Source: Candidatus Aminicenantota bacterium (GTDB lineage Bacteria; Acidobacteriota; Aminicenantia; Aminicenantales; Aminicenantaceae). From it: 55,815 nt of DNA. Each line of letters begins with the position of its first letter. Position 1 is the first letter of the stretch. Location: assembly GCA_016783445.1 (NCBI GenBank), contig JADHWO010000009.1:1-55815 (forward strand). The letters run 5' to 3'. Below are positions 27,802-37,379 of the stretch, in pieces. The notes beneath the pieces are model-generated. The model saw only the letters and a program-made list of their open reading frames with translations, ran no database searches and was not told the DNA's origin. The position numbers were made by a program, and so were the translations under genes.

Positions 27802-29562
27802 GTGAAATTAAGGAAATTATTTTTAATTGCTGGCTTATTACTTGTTGTCCTGGTTCTGGGAAGAGCTGTTGTGTTTATTATACCGGAGGGTAAAGGGGAT
27901 GAATCTCTATTTACGGAATCTTTAGCAGAAGGCTGCACCGTAGTAATGGTCGGGAAAGATGCCTCAACAGATAGCTCTATTATGACAACTCATACTGCAG
28001 ACTGCGGTATATGTGACTGGACCTGGAGGCACGTTCCTGCAGCAGACCATAAGCCTGGTTCAATGCGAAAAATTTATCACATTTCACAAATAAGGACATG
28101 GCCGCCGGATGTGGGCAATAAATGGGATATGTATAAGGAAAATTACACCGGCACTGAAATTCCTCAAGTGCCGCATACTTACGCTTATCACCACGGGGTG
28201 TTCGGGTATATGAACGAACATCAAGTTGCTATAGCAGAGTCAACAATCGGCTGCCGCCGGAAGATGAGAAATCCAACTCCATCGGGCGTAATTGACATAA
28301 CAACACTTACACTTATCGCTATGGAGAGAAGCAAGACCGCAAGAGAAGCCATTAAAACCATGGGCTCACTAGCTGAAAAATACGGATATGGTTTTCACGA
28401 CTCAGGTGAAATGCTTGCAGTGGCTGATCTGGATGAGGTCTGGGTATTCGAGATAATGCCGGTCGGGCCGCTTTGGACACCAAAGAGTGGAAAACCAGGT
28501 GCTTTATGGTGTGCTCAAAGAGTTCCTGATGACCATGTTTGCGTCTGCCCGAATCAATCCAGGATAGGGGAAATAAACCTGAAGAAACAGGATTACTTCA
28601 TGGCCTCCTCAAATGTAATCTCTTATGCAGTCGAGAATGGTTACTATGACCCAAAGAGTGGAAAACCCTTTAACTGGAAAAAGGTTTACTCTCCTGCCGA
28701 GGCCAGCGCAGCCAGCAGCGGAGGCACCAGGGCCCGGATGTGGCGCTTTTATGACCTTGTCGCTCCTTCCCGAAATTTCAGCCCGGAAACGCCAAATATG
28801 GAACTCCCCTTCTCAGTCAAGCCGGACAAGAAACTTTCACTTCAGGATGTTTTAAACATAACACGCGACAAATACCAGGGAACCAACTTTGACCCGGCAA
28901 AAGGACTTAGAGGGGGACCGTTCGCTAATCCGAACTACCATCCCAGACCTTTAAGGGTAAAGGATAAAATCTACCCCACCCCGCGGACCATCGGTGTCAA
29001 CCGCGCAGAGTACACCACTGTTACTCAATGCAGGGATTGGCTGCCGGACCCAATAGGAGGGATTGTATGGTTGGCATTCGGAGCCCAGGACACATCCTGT
29101 TACATGCCTCTTTACGCCGGGATCACAGCAATCCCGAAGTCTTTCAGTATCGGAGACCACTGGGTATTTAACAGAGAATCTGCACGATGGGCATTTGATT
29201 ATGTTGATTTCCATACTCTTGTGGCCTATTCCTACGCTATTAAAGATGTCAAAAAAGCCCAGGAGGAATGGGAAAAGGCTGCGATAGACAGAGTGGCTGC
29301 CATTGATATAACAGCCAAAGAACTCTACCGCCAGGACCCAATCCTTGCTATCAAGTTTTTAACCGACTATTGCATCAATAATGCCAGTAAAGTTTTAGAT
29401 GCCTGGTGGAAGCTTGGCGATAATTTACTGGTTAAATACAACCACATGAGCATTTATGATACAAAGAATAGAAAACGCACAAATTTGCCCTATCCGGAAT
29501 GGTGGATCAAAGAAGTTGTGAAGCATCATCAGCTGAAATCCAGGGTACCACGAAAAAAGTAG
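27802..29562 (+). CDS. C69 family dipeptidase, tandem copy 1
   Basis: 586 aa from GTG 27802 (AAGGAG seven bases upstream). C69 (PepD-type) dipeptidases are N-terminal-nucleophile hydrolases: a propeptide is removed so that Cys becomes the first residue. Here Cys45 opens CTVVMVGKDASTDSS, after a signal peptide and short linker; family members usually read DGS, and this copy has DSS. It also has ADCGICDWTWRH, KMRNPTPS, VADLDEVWVFEIMPVGPLW and TVTQCRDWLPDPIGG. First of three paralogues about 65% identical by eye. Exported, probably cleaving dipeptides in the periplasm. Confidence 0.9.
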   Translation: MKLRKLFLIAGLLLVVLVLGRAVVFIIPEGKGDESLFTESLAEGCTVVMVGKDASTDSSIMTTHTADCGICDWTWRHVPAADHKPGSMRKIYHISQIRTWPPDVGNKWDMYKENYTGTEIPQVPHTYAYHHGVFGYMNEHQVAIAESTIGCRRKMRNPTPSGVIDITTLTLIAMERSKTAREAIKTMGSLAEKYGYGFHDSGEMLAVADLDEVWVFEIMPVGPLWTPKSGKPGALWCAQRVPDDHVCVCPNQSRIGEINLKKQDYFMASSNVISYAVENGYYDPKSGKPFNWKKVYSPAEASAASSGGTRARMWRFYDLVAPSRNFSPETPNMELPFSVKPDKKLSLQDVLNITRDKYQGTNFDPAKGLRGGPFANPNYHPRPLRVKDKIYPTPRTIGVNRAEYTTVTQCRDWLPDPIGGIVWLAFGAQDTSCYMPLYAGITAIPKSFSIGDHWVFNRESARWAFDYVDFHTLVAYSYAIKDVKKAQEEWEKAAIDRVAAIDITAKELYRQDPILAIKFLTDYCINNASKVLDAWWKLGDNLLVKYNHMSIYDTKNRKRTNLPYPEWWIKEVVKHHQLKSRVPRKK

Positions 29563-29718
29563 TTGTTCGATTCGCCCTGTTTATATTAGAATCACTTAAT
29601 ATAAATTCGTAAGAATCATTATGAGTTTGAAGCAAAATACTTTTATCTGCGGACTCAGATTTTTTCCTATTAACTCTGGACTCAGCATTCAAACTTATAC
29701 CCTGTAAGGAGGTAAAAA

Positions 29719-31485
29719 ATGAATTCAAGAAAATTACTTACAGCAATAGGCATATTGTTTGCAGCAGTGATGCTGTTCAGCGCCCTCACGTTTAATCCGC
29801 CTGAGGCTCAGCTTTATGAACCGGAATATATGCCAGAGGGCTGCACATCAATACTTGTCGGGAAAGATGCCTCAACCGACGGTTCAACGATGACAACCCA
29901 TACTTGTGACTGTGGTATGTGTGACTGGACCTGGCGGCATATTCCTGGAGCTGACCATAAAGAAGGTGCAGTGCGAAAAATATACCATATATCGCAGTAC
30001 AAGACATGGCCGCTGGCACAAGGTTTAAAATGGGAAAAATACAAGGATGATTACACAGGCACTGATATCCCTCAACCACCGCATACCTACGCCTATATGC
30101 ACGGAATGTTCGGGTATATGAATGAGAATCAAGTGGCAATTGGAGAGTCAACCATAGGCTGTCACCGCAAGATGAGAAATCCAACCCCATCAGCAGTCTT
30201 TGACTTAACAATGCTGACTCTGGTTGCAATGGAGAGAAGTAAAACGGCAAGAGATGCCATCAAGGTCATGGGCTCGCTGGCTGAAAAGTATGGGTATGGA
30301 TATAACGATGCTGGTGAAATGCTGGCAGTTGCTGATCCCAATGAAGTCTGGATATTCGAGATCATGCCTGTTGGGCCATTATGGACTCCAAAGAGTGGAA
30401 AGCCAGGCGCCGTATGGTGTGCGCAAAGAGTCCCGGATGGCCACGTCAGCGTCACTCCCAATGAATCGAGGATTGGAGAGATTGACCTAAAGAATCCAGA
30501 TTACTTCCTGGCTTCGCCGAATGCGATTTCTTATGCAGTTGACAACGGTTTTTATGATCCCAAAAGCGGCAAGCCGTTTAGCTGGAAGAGAGCTTACTCA
30601 CCCAGCACTGGAAGCGCGGCCAGCACGCAGGCAAGAAGAGGACGTCTCTGGCGTTTCCTTACTCTTGTCGCTCCTTCCCAAAATTTTAGTCCGGACACAG
30701 AAAATATGGACTTCCCTTTCTCTGTAAAACCTGACAAGAAACTTTCAGCCCAGGACGTCATTAACATAACGCGCGACAAATACCAGGGAAACAAATATGA
30801 TCCGGCAAAAGGCATTAAAGGAGGACCGTTTGCCAACCCGAATTATTACCGGGGCTTCAGGATTGAAGACAAAAGATACAACGGCCCACGATGCATCTGC
30901 GTAAATAATGTGGAGTACACAACCGTTACCCAGTGCAGAGACTGGCTGCCTGATCCGATCGGAGGCATCATATGGCTTTCATTCGGTGCTCAGGACACCG
31001 CCTGTTACATGCCCCTTTACGCAGGGATTACAGAAATTCCAGAATCGTTCACTGCAGGCGATCATTGGGTATTTAGCAGAGACTCTGCAAGATGGGCTTC
31101 TGATTACGTCGATTTCCATACTCAGGTTGTTTATTCCTATGCCATCAAAGATGTAAAGAAGGCACAGGAAAACTGGGAAGCAAAAGCAATAAACAGAACT
31201 CCAATAATAGATAAAACCGCTCATGAACTTTATAAAAAAGATCCAGCACAGGCGATCGAGTTTATAACCGACTACTGTGTCAATAATGCGAATAACGTGG
31301 TCAATGCCTGGTGGAAACTTGGTGACCAGCTTCTTGTAAAATACAACCACTTTCGTATTTACAATCCGGAAACGAGAAAAATTGACCGTGTGACACCTCC
31401 TGAATCATGGATTAAAGCGGTTATAGAATACGATAAATTAGAACCAGTACAGCCGCCAGTAAAAGAGAAGCCCAGAAAAAAATAG
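29719..31485 (+). CDS. C69 family dipeptidase, tandem copy 2
   Basis: 588 aa from ATG 29719 with GGAGG six bases upstream. Candidate nucleophile Cys42 (GCTSILVGKDASTDGSTM) follows a signal-like N-terminus. An extra cysteine cluster C-D-C-G-M-C-D-W comes 20 residues later. It keeps the DGS element and the EVWIFEIMPVGPLW and TQCRDWLPDPIGG blocks. The C-terminus ends in a Pro/Lys-rich tail (EPVQPPVKEKPRKK). Only 156 bases separate it from copy 1, so co-transcription is likely although each copy has its own ribosome-binding site. Confidence 0.9.
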   Translation: MNSRKLLTAIGILFAAVMLFSALTFNPPEAQLYEPEYMPEGCTSILVGKDASTDGSTMTTHTCDCGMCDWTWRHIPGADHKEGAVRKIYHISQYKTWPLAQGLKWEKYKDDYTGTDIPQPPHTYAYMHGMFGYMNENQVAIGESTIGCHRKMRNPTPSAVFDLTMLTLVAMERSKTARDAIKVMGSLAEKYGYGYNDAGEMLAVADPNEVWIFEIMPVGPLWTPKSGKPGAVWCAQRVPDGHVSVTPNESRIGEIDLKNPDYFLASPNAISYAVDNGFYDPKSGKPFSWKRAYSPSTGSAASTQARRGRLWRFLTLVAPSQNFSPDTENMDFPFSVKPDKKLSAQDVINITRDKYQGNKYDPAKGIKGGPFANPNYYRGFRIEDKRYNGPRCICVNNVEYTTVTQCRDWLPDPIGGIIWLSFGAQDTACYMPLYAGITEIPESFTAGDHWVFSRDSARWASDYVDFHTQVVYSYAIKDVKKAQENWEAKAINRTPIIDKTAHELYKKDPAQAIEFITDYCVNNANNVVNAWWKLGDQLLVKYNHFRIYNPETRKIDRVTPPESWIKAVIEYDKLEPVQPPVKEKPRKK

Positions 31486-31585
31486 AAAATCTTAAAAAAA
31501 ATATGATTCTATAGAAACTGGAATAATAAGATGGAAATTAACAATTTCCATCGACTAGAATGTTAAACTTTTAAGGAGGTTAAAA

Positions 31586-33355
31586 GTGAATTTAAGAAAA
31601 TTATTTCTAGTTACCTGTTTTTTATTCATGGCGATGGCGGTGCTCAGCGCCCTGGCGTTTAATCCGCAGGAATGTGAAGAGTGTGGTTCAGATCAATCAG
31701 GATTTCCAAGAGATGGCTGTACCGTAGTTATCGTAGGGAAAGATGCTTCAGTCGATGGCTCGGTAATGACAACACATACATGTGACTGCAGTTTTTGCGA
31801 TTGGACCTGGAGGCATGTGCCTGCAGCAGACCATAAGCCAGGGGCAATGCGCAAAATTTATCACATTTCACAGTACAAAACATGGCCGCCAGAGGAAGGG
31901 CTTAAATGGGAAAAAATCAAAGAAAGTTTTACAGGCCTTGAAATCCCACAGATATCTCATACATACAGCTATCTCCATGGGGGATTCGGATACATGAATG
32001 ACCAGCAACTTGCAATCGCCGAATCAACAATCGGCTGCCGCAGTAAGATGAAAAATCCGACACCATCTGCCAAAATTGACTTAACGATGCTCACGCTGCT
32101 TGCTATGGAAAGATGCAGAACAGCCCGAGAGGCCGTCAAGTTCATGGGCAATATAACTGAAAAGCATGGATACGGGTTTACCGATGACGGAGAGATGCTA
32201 GCTGTGGCTGACCCGGATGAAGTCTGGATTTTCGAGATCATGCCGGTCGGTCCTTTATGGACTCCAAAAAGTGGAACTCCGGGTTCTATATGGTGTGCAC
32301 AAAGGGTCCCTGATGACCATGTAAGTGTCTGCCCGAATCAATCCAGAATCGGGGAAATAAACCTGAAGAAACAGGATTACTTTATGGCTTCTCCAAATGT
32401 TATATCTTACGCAGTCGATAACGGGTATTATGACCCGAAGAGCGGCAAACCTTTCAACTGGAAGAAAGCCTACTCCCCGAACGAGTACAGTGCTTCCAGC
32501 AGCAGGGGTACAAGAGCGCGTCTCTGGCGTTTCTTTGATATTGTAGCACCATCCCTCAAGCTAAGCCCGGATATACCCAACATGGAGCTTCCCTTCTCGG
32601 TCAAACCGGAAAAGAAACTCTCGGCTCAGGATGTCATGAACATCACACGGGATAAGTTTGAAGGAACTCCGTTCGATCCTGTAAAGGGTCTTCAAGGAGG
32701 GCCGTTCAAAAATCCGAATTATCTCCCGAGGCCTTTTAAGCTTGATGGAATGACTTACAATACAGCCCGACTCATCGGTGTCAACCGTGCGGAGTATGTG
32801 ACTGTAACACAGTGCAGAGACTGGTTACCGGATCCCATCGGAGGGATAGTATGGCTGGCGCTTGGAGCCCAAGACACGTCATGTTTTATGCCTTTTTATG
32901 CCGGTATTACGAAAATCCCGGAGTCCTTTATGATAGGAGACCATTGGGTATTTGATAGAAAATCTGCACGATGGGCATTTGACTACGTCGATTTCCACAC
33001 TCAGGTAGTCTATTCCCATGCTATCAAAGATGTCAGGAAGACTCAGCAAAAATGGGAAGGTGGCGCTGTCACAAAAACACCTACTATTGATAAATTCGCT
33101 CATGAACTTTATAAAAAGAATCCCGCGCTTGCGATTGAGTTCTTAACCGATTACTGTATAAATAATGCAAATAGCGTTGTTAATTCCTGGTGGGAACTGG
33201 GCAACCAGCTGCTTGTTAAATTCAACCACCTGTGGATTTATGATAAAGAAACAAGAAAGACAAAACGACTGGAGTATCCTGAATGGTGGCTCAGGGAACT
33301 TGTAAAATATGACAAACTGGTTCCACAGGAACCACCAAAAAAGAAAAAGAAATGA
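31586..33355 (+). CDS. C69 family dipeptidase, tandem copy 3
   Basis: 589 aa from GTG 31586 (GGAGG six bases upstream). Nucleophile candidate Cys45 (GCTVVIVGKDASVDGSVM), with a second cysteine pair CEEC in the linker before it and C-D-C-S-F-C-D-W after it. All family blocks are intact. It shares a stretch of nearly identical DNA with copy 1 (32327-32388 versus 28543-28604) although the flanks have drifted, suggesting gene conversion. Ends in a KKKKK tail. It is followed 109 bases later by a DUF6305-like gene. Confidence 0.9.
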   Translation: MNLRKLFLVTCFLFMAMAVLSALAFNPQECEECGSDQSGFPRDGCTVVIVGKDASVDGSVMTTHTCDCSFCDWTWRHVPAADHKPGAMRKIYHISQYKTWPPEEGLKWEKIKESFTGLEIPQISHTYSYLHGGFGYMNDQQLAIAESTIGCRSKMKNPTPSAKIDLTMLTLLAMERCRTAREAVKFMGNITEKHGYGFTDDGEMLAVADPDEVWIFEIMPVGPLWTPKSGTPGSIWCAQRVPDDHVSVCPNQSRIGEINLKKQDYFMASPNVISYAVDNGYYDPKSGKPFNWKKAYSPNEYSASSSRGTRARLWRFFDIVAPSLKLSPDIPNMELPFSVKPEKKLSAQDVMNITRDKFEGTPFDPVKGLQGGPFKNPNYLPRPFKLDGMTYNTARLIGVNRAEYVTVTQCRDWLPDPIGGIVWLALGAQDTSCFMPFYAGITKIPESFMIGDHWVFDRKSARWAFDYVDFHTQVVYSHAIKDVRKTQQKWEGGAVTKTPTIDKFAHELYKKNPALAIEFLTDYCINNANSVVNSWWELGNQLLVKFNHLWIYDKETRKTKRLEYPEWWLRELVKYDKLVPQEPPKKKKK

Positions 33356-33387
33356 ATTGAGGACTGTCCCTGTTCTTAAAAATCAAT

Positions 33388-33407
33388 GGGCTTGATAAAT
33401 CAAGCCC
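33388..33407. repeat. dispersed palindrome GGGCTTGATAAATCAAGCCC
   Basis: Copy of the 20-bp palindrome followed by CCTACAG, with a GGACTGTCCC motif 18 bases to its left. It separates the C69 cluster from the next gene and could affect readthrough (inference). Confidence 0.6.
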
Positions 33408-33464
33408 CTACAGAAAAAAAGGGACTGCCTTAATTTAACTAAACAAAGGAAAAAGGTGGTATAT

Positions 33465-34130
33465 ATGAAAGGTTTAATAAGATTTAATAAACTTCTTTTG
33501 TTCGTTTGTGGACTTCTTCTCGTTATGTCAACACCGTGTTTAGCTGAAACAGATATTCCTAAAGCAAAATTGCCGCTGCTCACCACTTCCGCTGGTCAGA
33601 GCCCGGATGTCACAACAGTGAACATTGTACTTGAAGAAGCTGGAATAAAATTCGATTACTGCGATGTTCCAACTGTTGAAATATTAGGAGCCGGAGTCGG
33701 CTTAGCAGGAAAAGAGTCCGGGGAGGGCTTTCATGCCGAAGTGTATACAGATCTTGAAAAATTCCCTGAAGGGACACCGTACAAAACAGTTATTATTGCT
33801 ATCGGTGCAAGTTTAAAAGGCATGGGAGCATCTGGCCTCACTGTAGAGAATGAAGTAACCCGGTTGAAGAAGCTTATCGATTACTGCAAAGCGAAAAAGA
33901 TATTTATCATCGGAGTACACGTTGGAGGTGTTTCAAAAAGAGGTGCTCCAGGGGGCGATAACGAAAGGATGATTGATGCTGTAGCACCCTTTGCTGACTA
34001 TCTTATTGTTACTGCTGACGGCAACAAGGACGGCCGCTTTACTAACATAGCAAAAGAGAAAGGAATCCCTCTGACCCAGGTAGAATACGCTCTTGACATT
34101 GTCAGTATCTTTAAGAAGGTGTTTCAATAA
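33465..34130 (+). CDS. DUF6305-like exported protein
   Basis: 221 aa from ATG 33465 (AGGTGG five bases upstream; an upstream in-frame GTG overlaps that site). Signal peptide at about 1-27 (ending CLAE). The mature part opens PKAKLPLLTTSAGQSPD and then shows alternating beta strands and helices with a Rossmann-like pattern (TVIIAIGASLKGMGASGLT, KKIFIIGVHVGGVSKRG, DYLIVTADGNKDG), matching my recollection of DUF6305. Probably a periplasmic ligand-binding or substrate-sensing protein; the function is not established. Its place after the dipeptidase cluster suggests a linked role. Confidence 0.7.
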   Translation: MKGLIRFNKLLLFVCGLLLVMSTPCLAETDIPKAKLPLLTTSAGQSPDVTTVNIVLEEAGIKFDYCDVPTVEILGAGVGLAGKESGEGFHAEVYTDLEKFPEGTPYKTVIIAIGASLKGMGASGLTVENEVTRLKKLIDYCKAKKIFIIGVHVGGVSKRGAPGGDNERMIDAVAPFADYLIVTADGNKDGRFTNIAKEKGIPLTQVEYALDIVSIFKKVFQ

Positions 34131-34158
34131 AAAAATCCCTGTTCAGGAAGCATAAATT

Positions 34159-35073
34159 ATGAAAGTACTCATAGTTGAAAATGATCCTGATCTCTTTGCG
34201 GCACTTGAGAATGATATTAAAGAGTTGGGTCATGAGATTGTCTCAGCAAATAATGGCAAAGAAGCCTGGGAAATTATACAAAAAGGTGAAGTACGTCTGG
34301 TTATTATAGACCGGACAATGCCGGAGGTGGATGGGATTGAGATTTGCCGTAAAACCCGCCACGAAATCCAGCAAGAAAAATCTAAAAATATATATATTAT
34401 CTTGATCACTGGCAAGAATAACAAAGATGATATACTTGAAGGGCTATCAGCAGGAGTTGACGATTATTTAACCAAACCAATTGACTTTGTTGAACTAAAA
34501 GTCCGGCTCCAGAACGGCGAGCGCATCATCCAACTCGAAGACAGCTGTATTGAATTATCCAGTTATGATCGATTAACGAATCTATTAAAAAGAGATAAAA
34601 TTCTTGAGCTCTTGGATGAAGAAATCCACCGCGGTTGGAGGGAAAACCGGCCTACAGGAGTTATACTGGCCGATATTGACTATTTTAAACAGATTAATGA
34701 CACTTATGGCCACTTTGCCGGGGATATGGTTCTTGCTGAAGTAGCTCTTCGCGTAAAAAATTCTATCCGGCTCTATGATAAAGCTGGCCGTTACGGGGGA
34801 GACGAGATCCTTTTTGTTCTTCCGAACTGCGGAATAGACATTGTAAAATTAGTTGGAGAGCGCCTTTGCCGTTCTGTAAATGAAAATAAAATAAAGACGG
34901 AATCCGCTCTTCTGGATGTCACTATCACTCTTGGCGGAACCTCATCAGATATTTCATCTCAAACATCCAGGGATAATCTTATCAGTGCCTGTGATAAAGC
35001 TCTTTATTTAGCCAAAGAGCAGGGCCGCAATCGTATTGTTGCCGCTGATTCTACTCATATCCATGTTAAATGA
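34159..35073 (+). CDS. response regulator with GGDEF domain (diguanylate cyclase)
   Basis: 304 aa. Receiver domain (about 1-125) with acceptor Asp in VIIDRTMPEVDG (near 51), a Thr in ILITG and Lys in YLTKPID. GGDEF domain (about 140-300) with DRLTNLLKR, DIDYFKQINDTYGH and the active-site loop GGDEI, a variant of GGDEF that keeps the catalytic acidic residue. RLYD five residues before the loop is an intact c-di-GMP inhibition site. It should make c-di-GMP on phosphorylation. No histidine kinase is nearby. It lies 28 bases after the DUF6305-like gene, so probably shares its transcript. Confidence 0.93.
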   Translation: MKVLIVENDPDLFAALENDIKELGHEIVSANNGKEAWEIIQKGEVRLVIIDRTMPEVDGIEICRKTRHEIQQEKSKNIYIILITGKNNKDDILEGLSAGVDDYLTKPIDFVELKVRLQNGERIIQLEDSCIELSSYDRLTNLLKRDKILELLDEEIHRGWRENRPTGVILADIDYFKQINDTYGHFAGDMVLAEVALRVKNSIRLYDKAGRYGGDEILFVLPNCGIDIVKLVGERLCRSVNENKIKTESALLDVTITLGGTSSDISSQTSRDNLISACDKALYLAKEQGRNRIVAADSTHIHVK

Positions 35074-35127
35074 CAAATTAAAAGAGTAGCTCCGCCACTG
35101 ATTCCCATTTATCTTATTTGGGACTTT

Positions 35128-37011
35128 TTATTTTTTTAATACTCCTAGGATCAAGTGTGAGGGGAATTTCGCTGACCTGTATACTTTCTGTGTCGCTTTC
35201 TGAAAATCTGACGGCTTCGCAAAATAGATGTCAACAAACTTCTGCGGGTTGCGGTCATACACAGGGAACCATGTACTGTGCACCTGCACCATAATCCTGT
35301 GTCCTTTCCGGAATGTATGGTATTTATCCCGTAAGTCAAATTCAATTTTTGTAACCTTATTTGGAATCATCGGCTCCGGCTTAACAAAGCTCTTCCTGAA
35401 TTTTGCACGGAATATTTCTCCTGCAAGGAGCATCTGAAAATCCCCCATCCTCACATCACAATAATCACTTTTACGGGCATTGCCCGGGTAGACATCTATC
35501 AATTTTACGATCCAGTCTGAATCAGTTCCTGTGGTGGATACCTGAAGGCTGGCTATAATTGGTCCGGCGATAGTCACATCCTCTTTAAGTACGTCCGTCT
35601 GGTATACCAGTACATCAGGGCGGGTTGCCACAAACCGCTGGTCCTCGATCATCCAGAGGTGTCCCTGTGTTGTACGGATCTCTGCTGAGAAAGGGACCGG
35701 TTTGTCCGGATCACTGATGTAGGAATCGCACGCGTTAGAAGCGCTGTCTTCAGGGGGGTTAAATAACAGTTTGCCGTCCGGGTGAAAGTAGAGTTTTGTC
35801 ATTTCAACCCCCTCTGGCGGCCATTGATCATAAGTTTTCCACTCATTTGTTCCTGTCTCAAACACAACCGCCTCAGGTGCCTTCCAATCGCCCTTGTCTT
35901 TGAGATAATTATTAAAAAATGGATACTGAATTTCCCTCTGGAAGTATTTTGACGTCTTGGAACCAAAGTCTATACAGCCGAGGTGATCTCCCTCCATGCT
36001 GCGCCATCCCCCATGAAGCCACGGGCCGACTACAAGCGTGCTTTTATTTTTCGGATTCTCTTTCTCAATTGTGTAATAGATGGACATTGGCCCATAGAAA
36101 TCCTCGGCGTCAAACCAGCCGGCAACATTCAAAATAGGATGTTTTATGTCTTTAAGATAGTTCAATGCATTCTGGTTCTGCCAGTACTCATCATAGGTGC
36201 CGTGCTCCATAAATTCATTCCAAGCAGGGACCTGGTCATGAAAGTACAGTTCGTTGATCCTGGAAACCGTCCTGATCTCCAGAAAAAACTTATAACCCCA
36301 GGGAGTCCCGTAGTCAAAACGCCTGCTGCGCTTCTCGGTCGGGGCTGTGCGGAGGCGGGCATTTCCTGATAACCAGGAGAAAGCATACATGACCCGGAAC
36401 GCTCCGTTATGATGCCAGTCATCTCCGATAAACATATCCGACGGCGAAGCCTGCGGTGAAGAGGCTTTGAGAGCTGGGTGGGCATCAACCATTCCCATGA
36501 CTGTCTCCCATCCGCTGTAGGAGATGCCCCACTGTCCCACGCGCCCGTTATGATTTGGAATTCTATTCAGAAGCCATTCAATTGTATCGTATGTATCAGT
36601 ACTTTCATCGGCAACCTTGGAGCTCATTTTATCAAGGAAAAGAGGCTTCATAACCTGGAATTCACCTTCAGACTTATACTTACCTCTGACATCCTGGTAC
36701 ACAAAGATGTAACCGTCTTTGTCAAACTCAACAGATGGGCCCAGCAGTCTGCGAAAATTGTTGAGCCCATAGGGGCGGATCGAGTAAGGAGTCCTGTAGA
36801 GAAAAATCGGACATTTCAGAGAGGTATCCTTGGGCGTATAAACGATAGTGAAAAGCTTGATGCCGTCTCGCATGGGAATCATGTATTCTGCCTTGTCGTA
36901 ATATGCTCTGACATCAAAAGCAGTTTCCTGCGCTTGAAGACCTAACAATCCAAAGAATGAAAAAATGAAAACAAGGAGAAGAGATAAAAGAAAAAAGCGT
37001 TTTATTCGCAT
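35128..37011 (-). CDS. CocE/NonD (X-Pro dipeptidyl-peptidase S15-type) hydrolase
   Basis: 627 aa from ATG 37011, chosen for AAGGAGG seven bases upstream and the signal peptide that follows (FSFFGLLGLQAQ). Alpha/beta hydrolase with nucleophile GISYSGWE (Ser near 165), Asp in AGWFDAEDFYGP (near 302) and His in GPWLHGGW (near 333), then the C-terminal jelly roll of X-Pro peptidases (DWIVKLIDVYPG, FRKGHRIMVQVHSTWFP). Such enzymes cut X-Pro dipeptides or acyl-ester/amide bonds; the split between these is uncertain. Secreted. Confidence 0.92.
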   Translation of the reverse strand: MRIKRFFLLSLLLVFIFSFFGLLGLQAQETAFDVRAYYDKAEYMIPMRDGIKLFTIVYTPKDTSLKCPIFLYRTPYSIRPYGLNNFRRLLGPSVEFDKDGYIFVYQDVRGKYKSEGEFQVMKPLFLDKMSSKVADESTDTYDTIEWLLNRIPNHNGRVGQWGISYSGWETVMGMVDAHPALKASSPQASPSDMFIGDDWHHNGAFRVMYAFSWLSGNARLRTAPTEKRSRRFDYGTPWGYKFFLEIRTVSRINELYFHDQVPAWNEFMEHGTYDEYWQNQNALNYLKDIKHPILNVAGWFDAEDFYGPMSIYYTIEKENPKNKSTLVVGPWLHGGWRSMEGDHLGCIDFGSKTSKYFQREIQYPFFNNYLKDKGDWKAPEAVVFETGTNEWKTYDQWPPEGVEMTKLYFHPDGKLLFNPPEDSASNACDSYISDPDKPVPFSAEIRTTQGHLWMIEDQRFVATRPDVLVYQTDVLKEDVTIAGPIIASLQVSTTGTDSDWIVKLIDVYPGNARKSDYCDVRMGDFQMLLAGEIFRAKFRKSFVKPEPMIPNKVTKIEFDLRDKYHTFRKGHRIMVQVHSTWFPVYDRNPQKFVDIYFAKPSDFQKATQKVYRSAKFPSHLILGVLKK

Positions 37012-37214
37012 GACTGGACCTCCTTTAAGAAAATTTAAACCCAAAATAAACAAAAAGCAAATTCTTTTCTATTAAAAGATTGAAATGTTGCATTAAAGCA
37101 CAAAGGTTTATTGACAGGTGACGCCCTTTTATGTATCTATGTCTTAGAATCTTTGTATTCAAGCTATCAAATGTTCAGGCTGATTAATTAAATCCCTTCA
37201 ATAATAATAATAGT

Positions 37215-37348
37215 GGGTTTGATAAATCAAACCCCTACAGGAAAAAAAGAGATTGCCACACTGCGTTCGCAAAAACATTCTAGAAGGTGAGTTTGATAAA
37301 TCGAATCCCTACATGAGTAAACCATAACGGGTTTGATGAATCAAGTCC
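37215..37348. repeat. cluster of three TTGAT-ATCAA palindromes
   Basis: Copies at 37215-37234, about 37288-37309 (degenerate) and 37329-37348 in the gap before the heparinase-like gene. The first continues with CCTACAGG and a GATTGCCACACTGCGTTCGCAA block, exactly as at 4931-4993. A further decayed copy may lie at 37171-37195. Confidence 0.6.
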
Positions 37349-37379
37349 ATGTTTAGAGAACAATGGAGGAATATTATCG

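Noticed and set aside
29792-30250. 152-codon minus-strand frame
   Set aside because: Antisense shadow of C69 copy 2; equivalent shadows appear in the other copies only because the genes are related.
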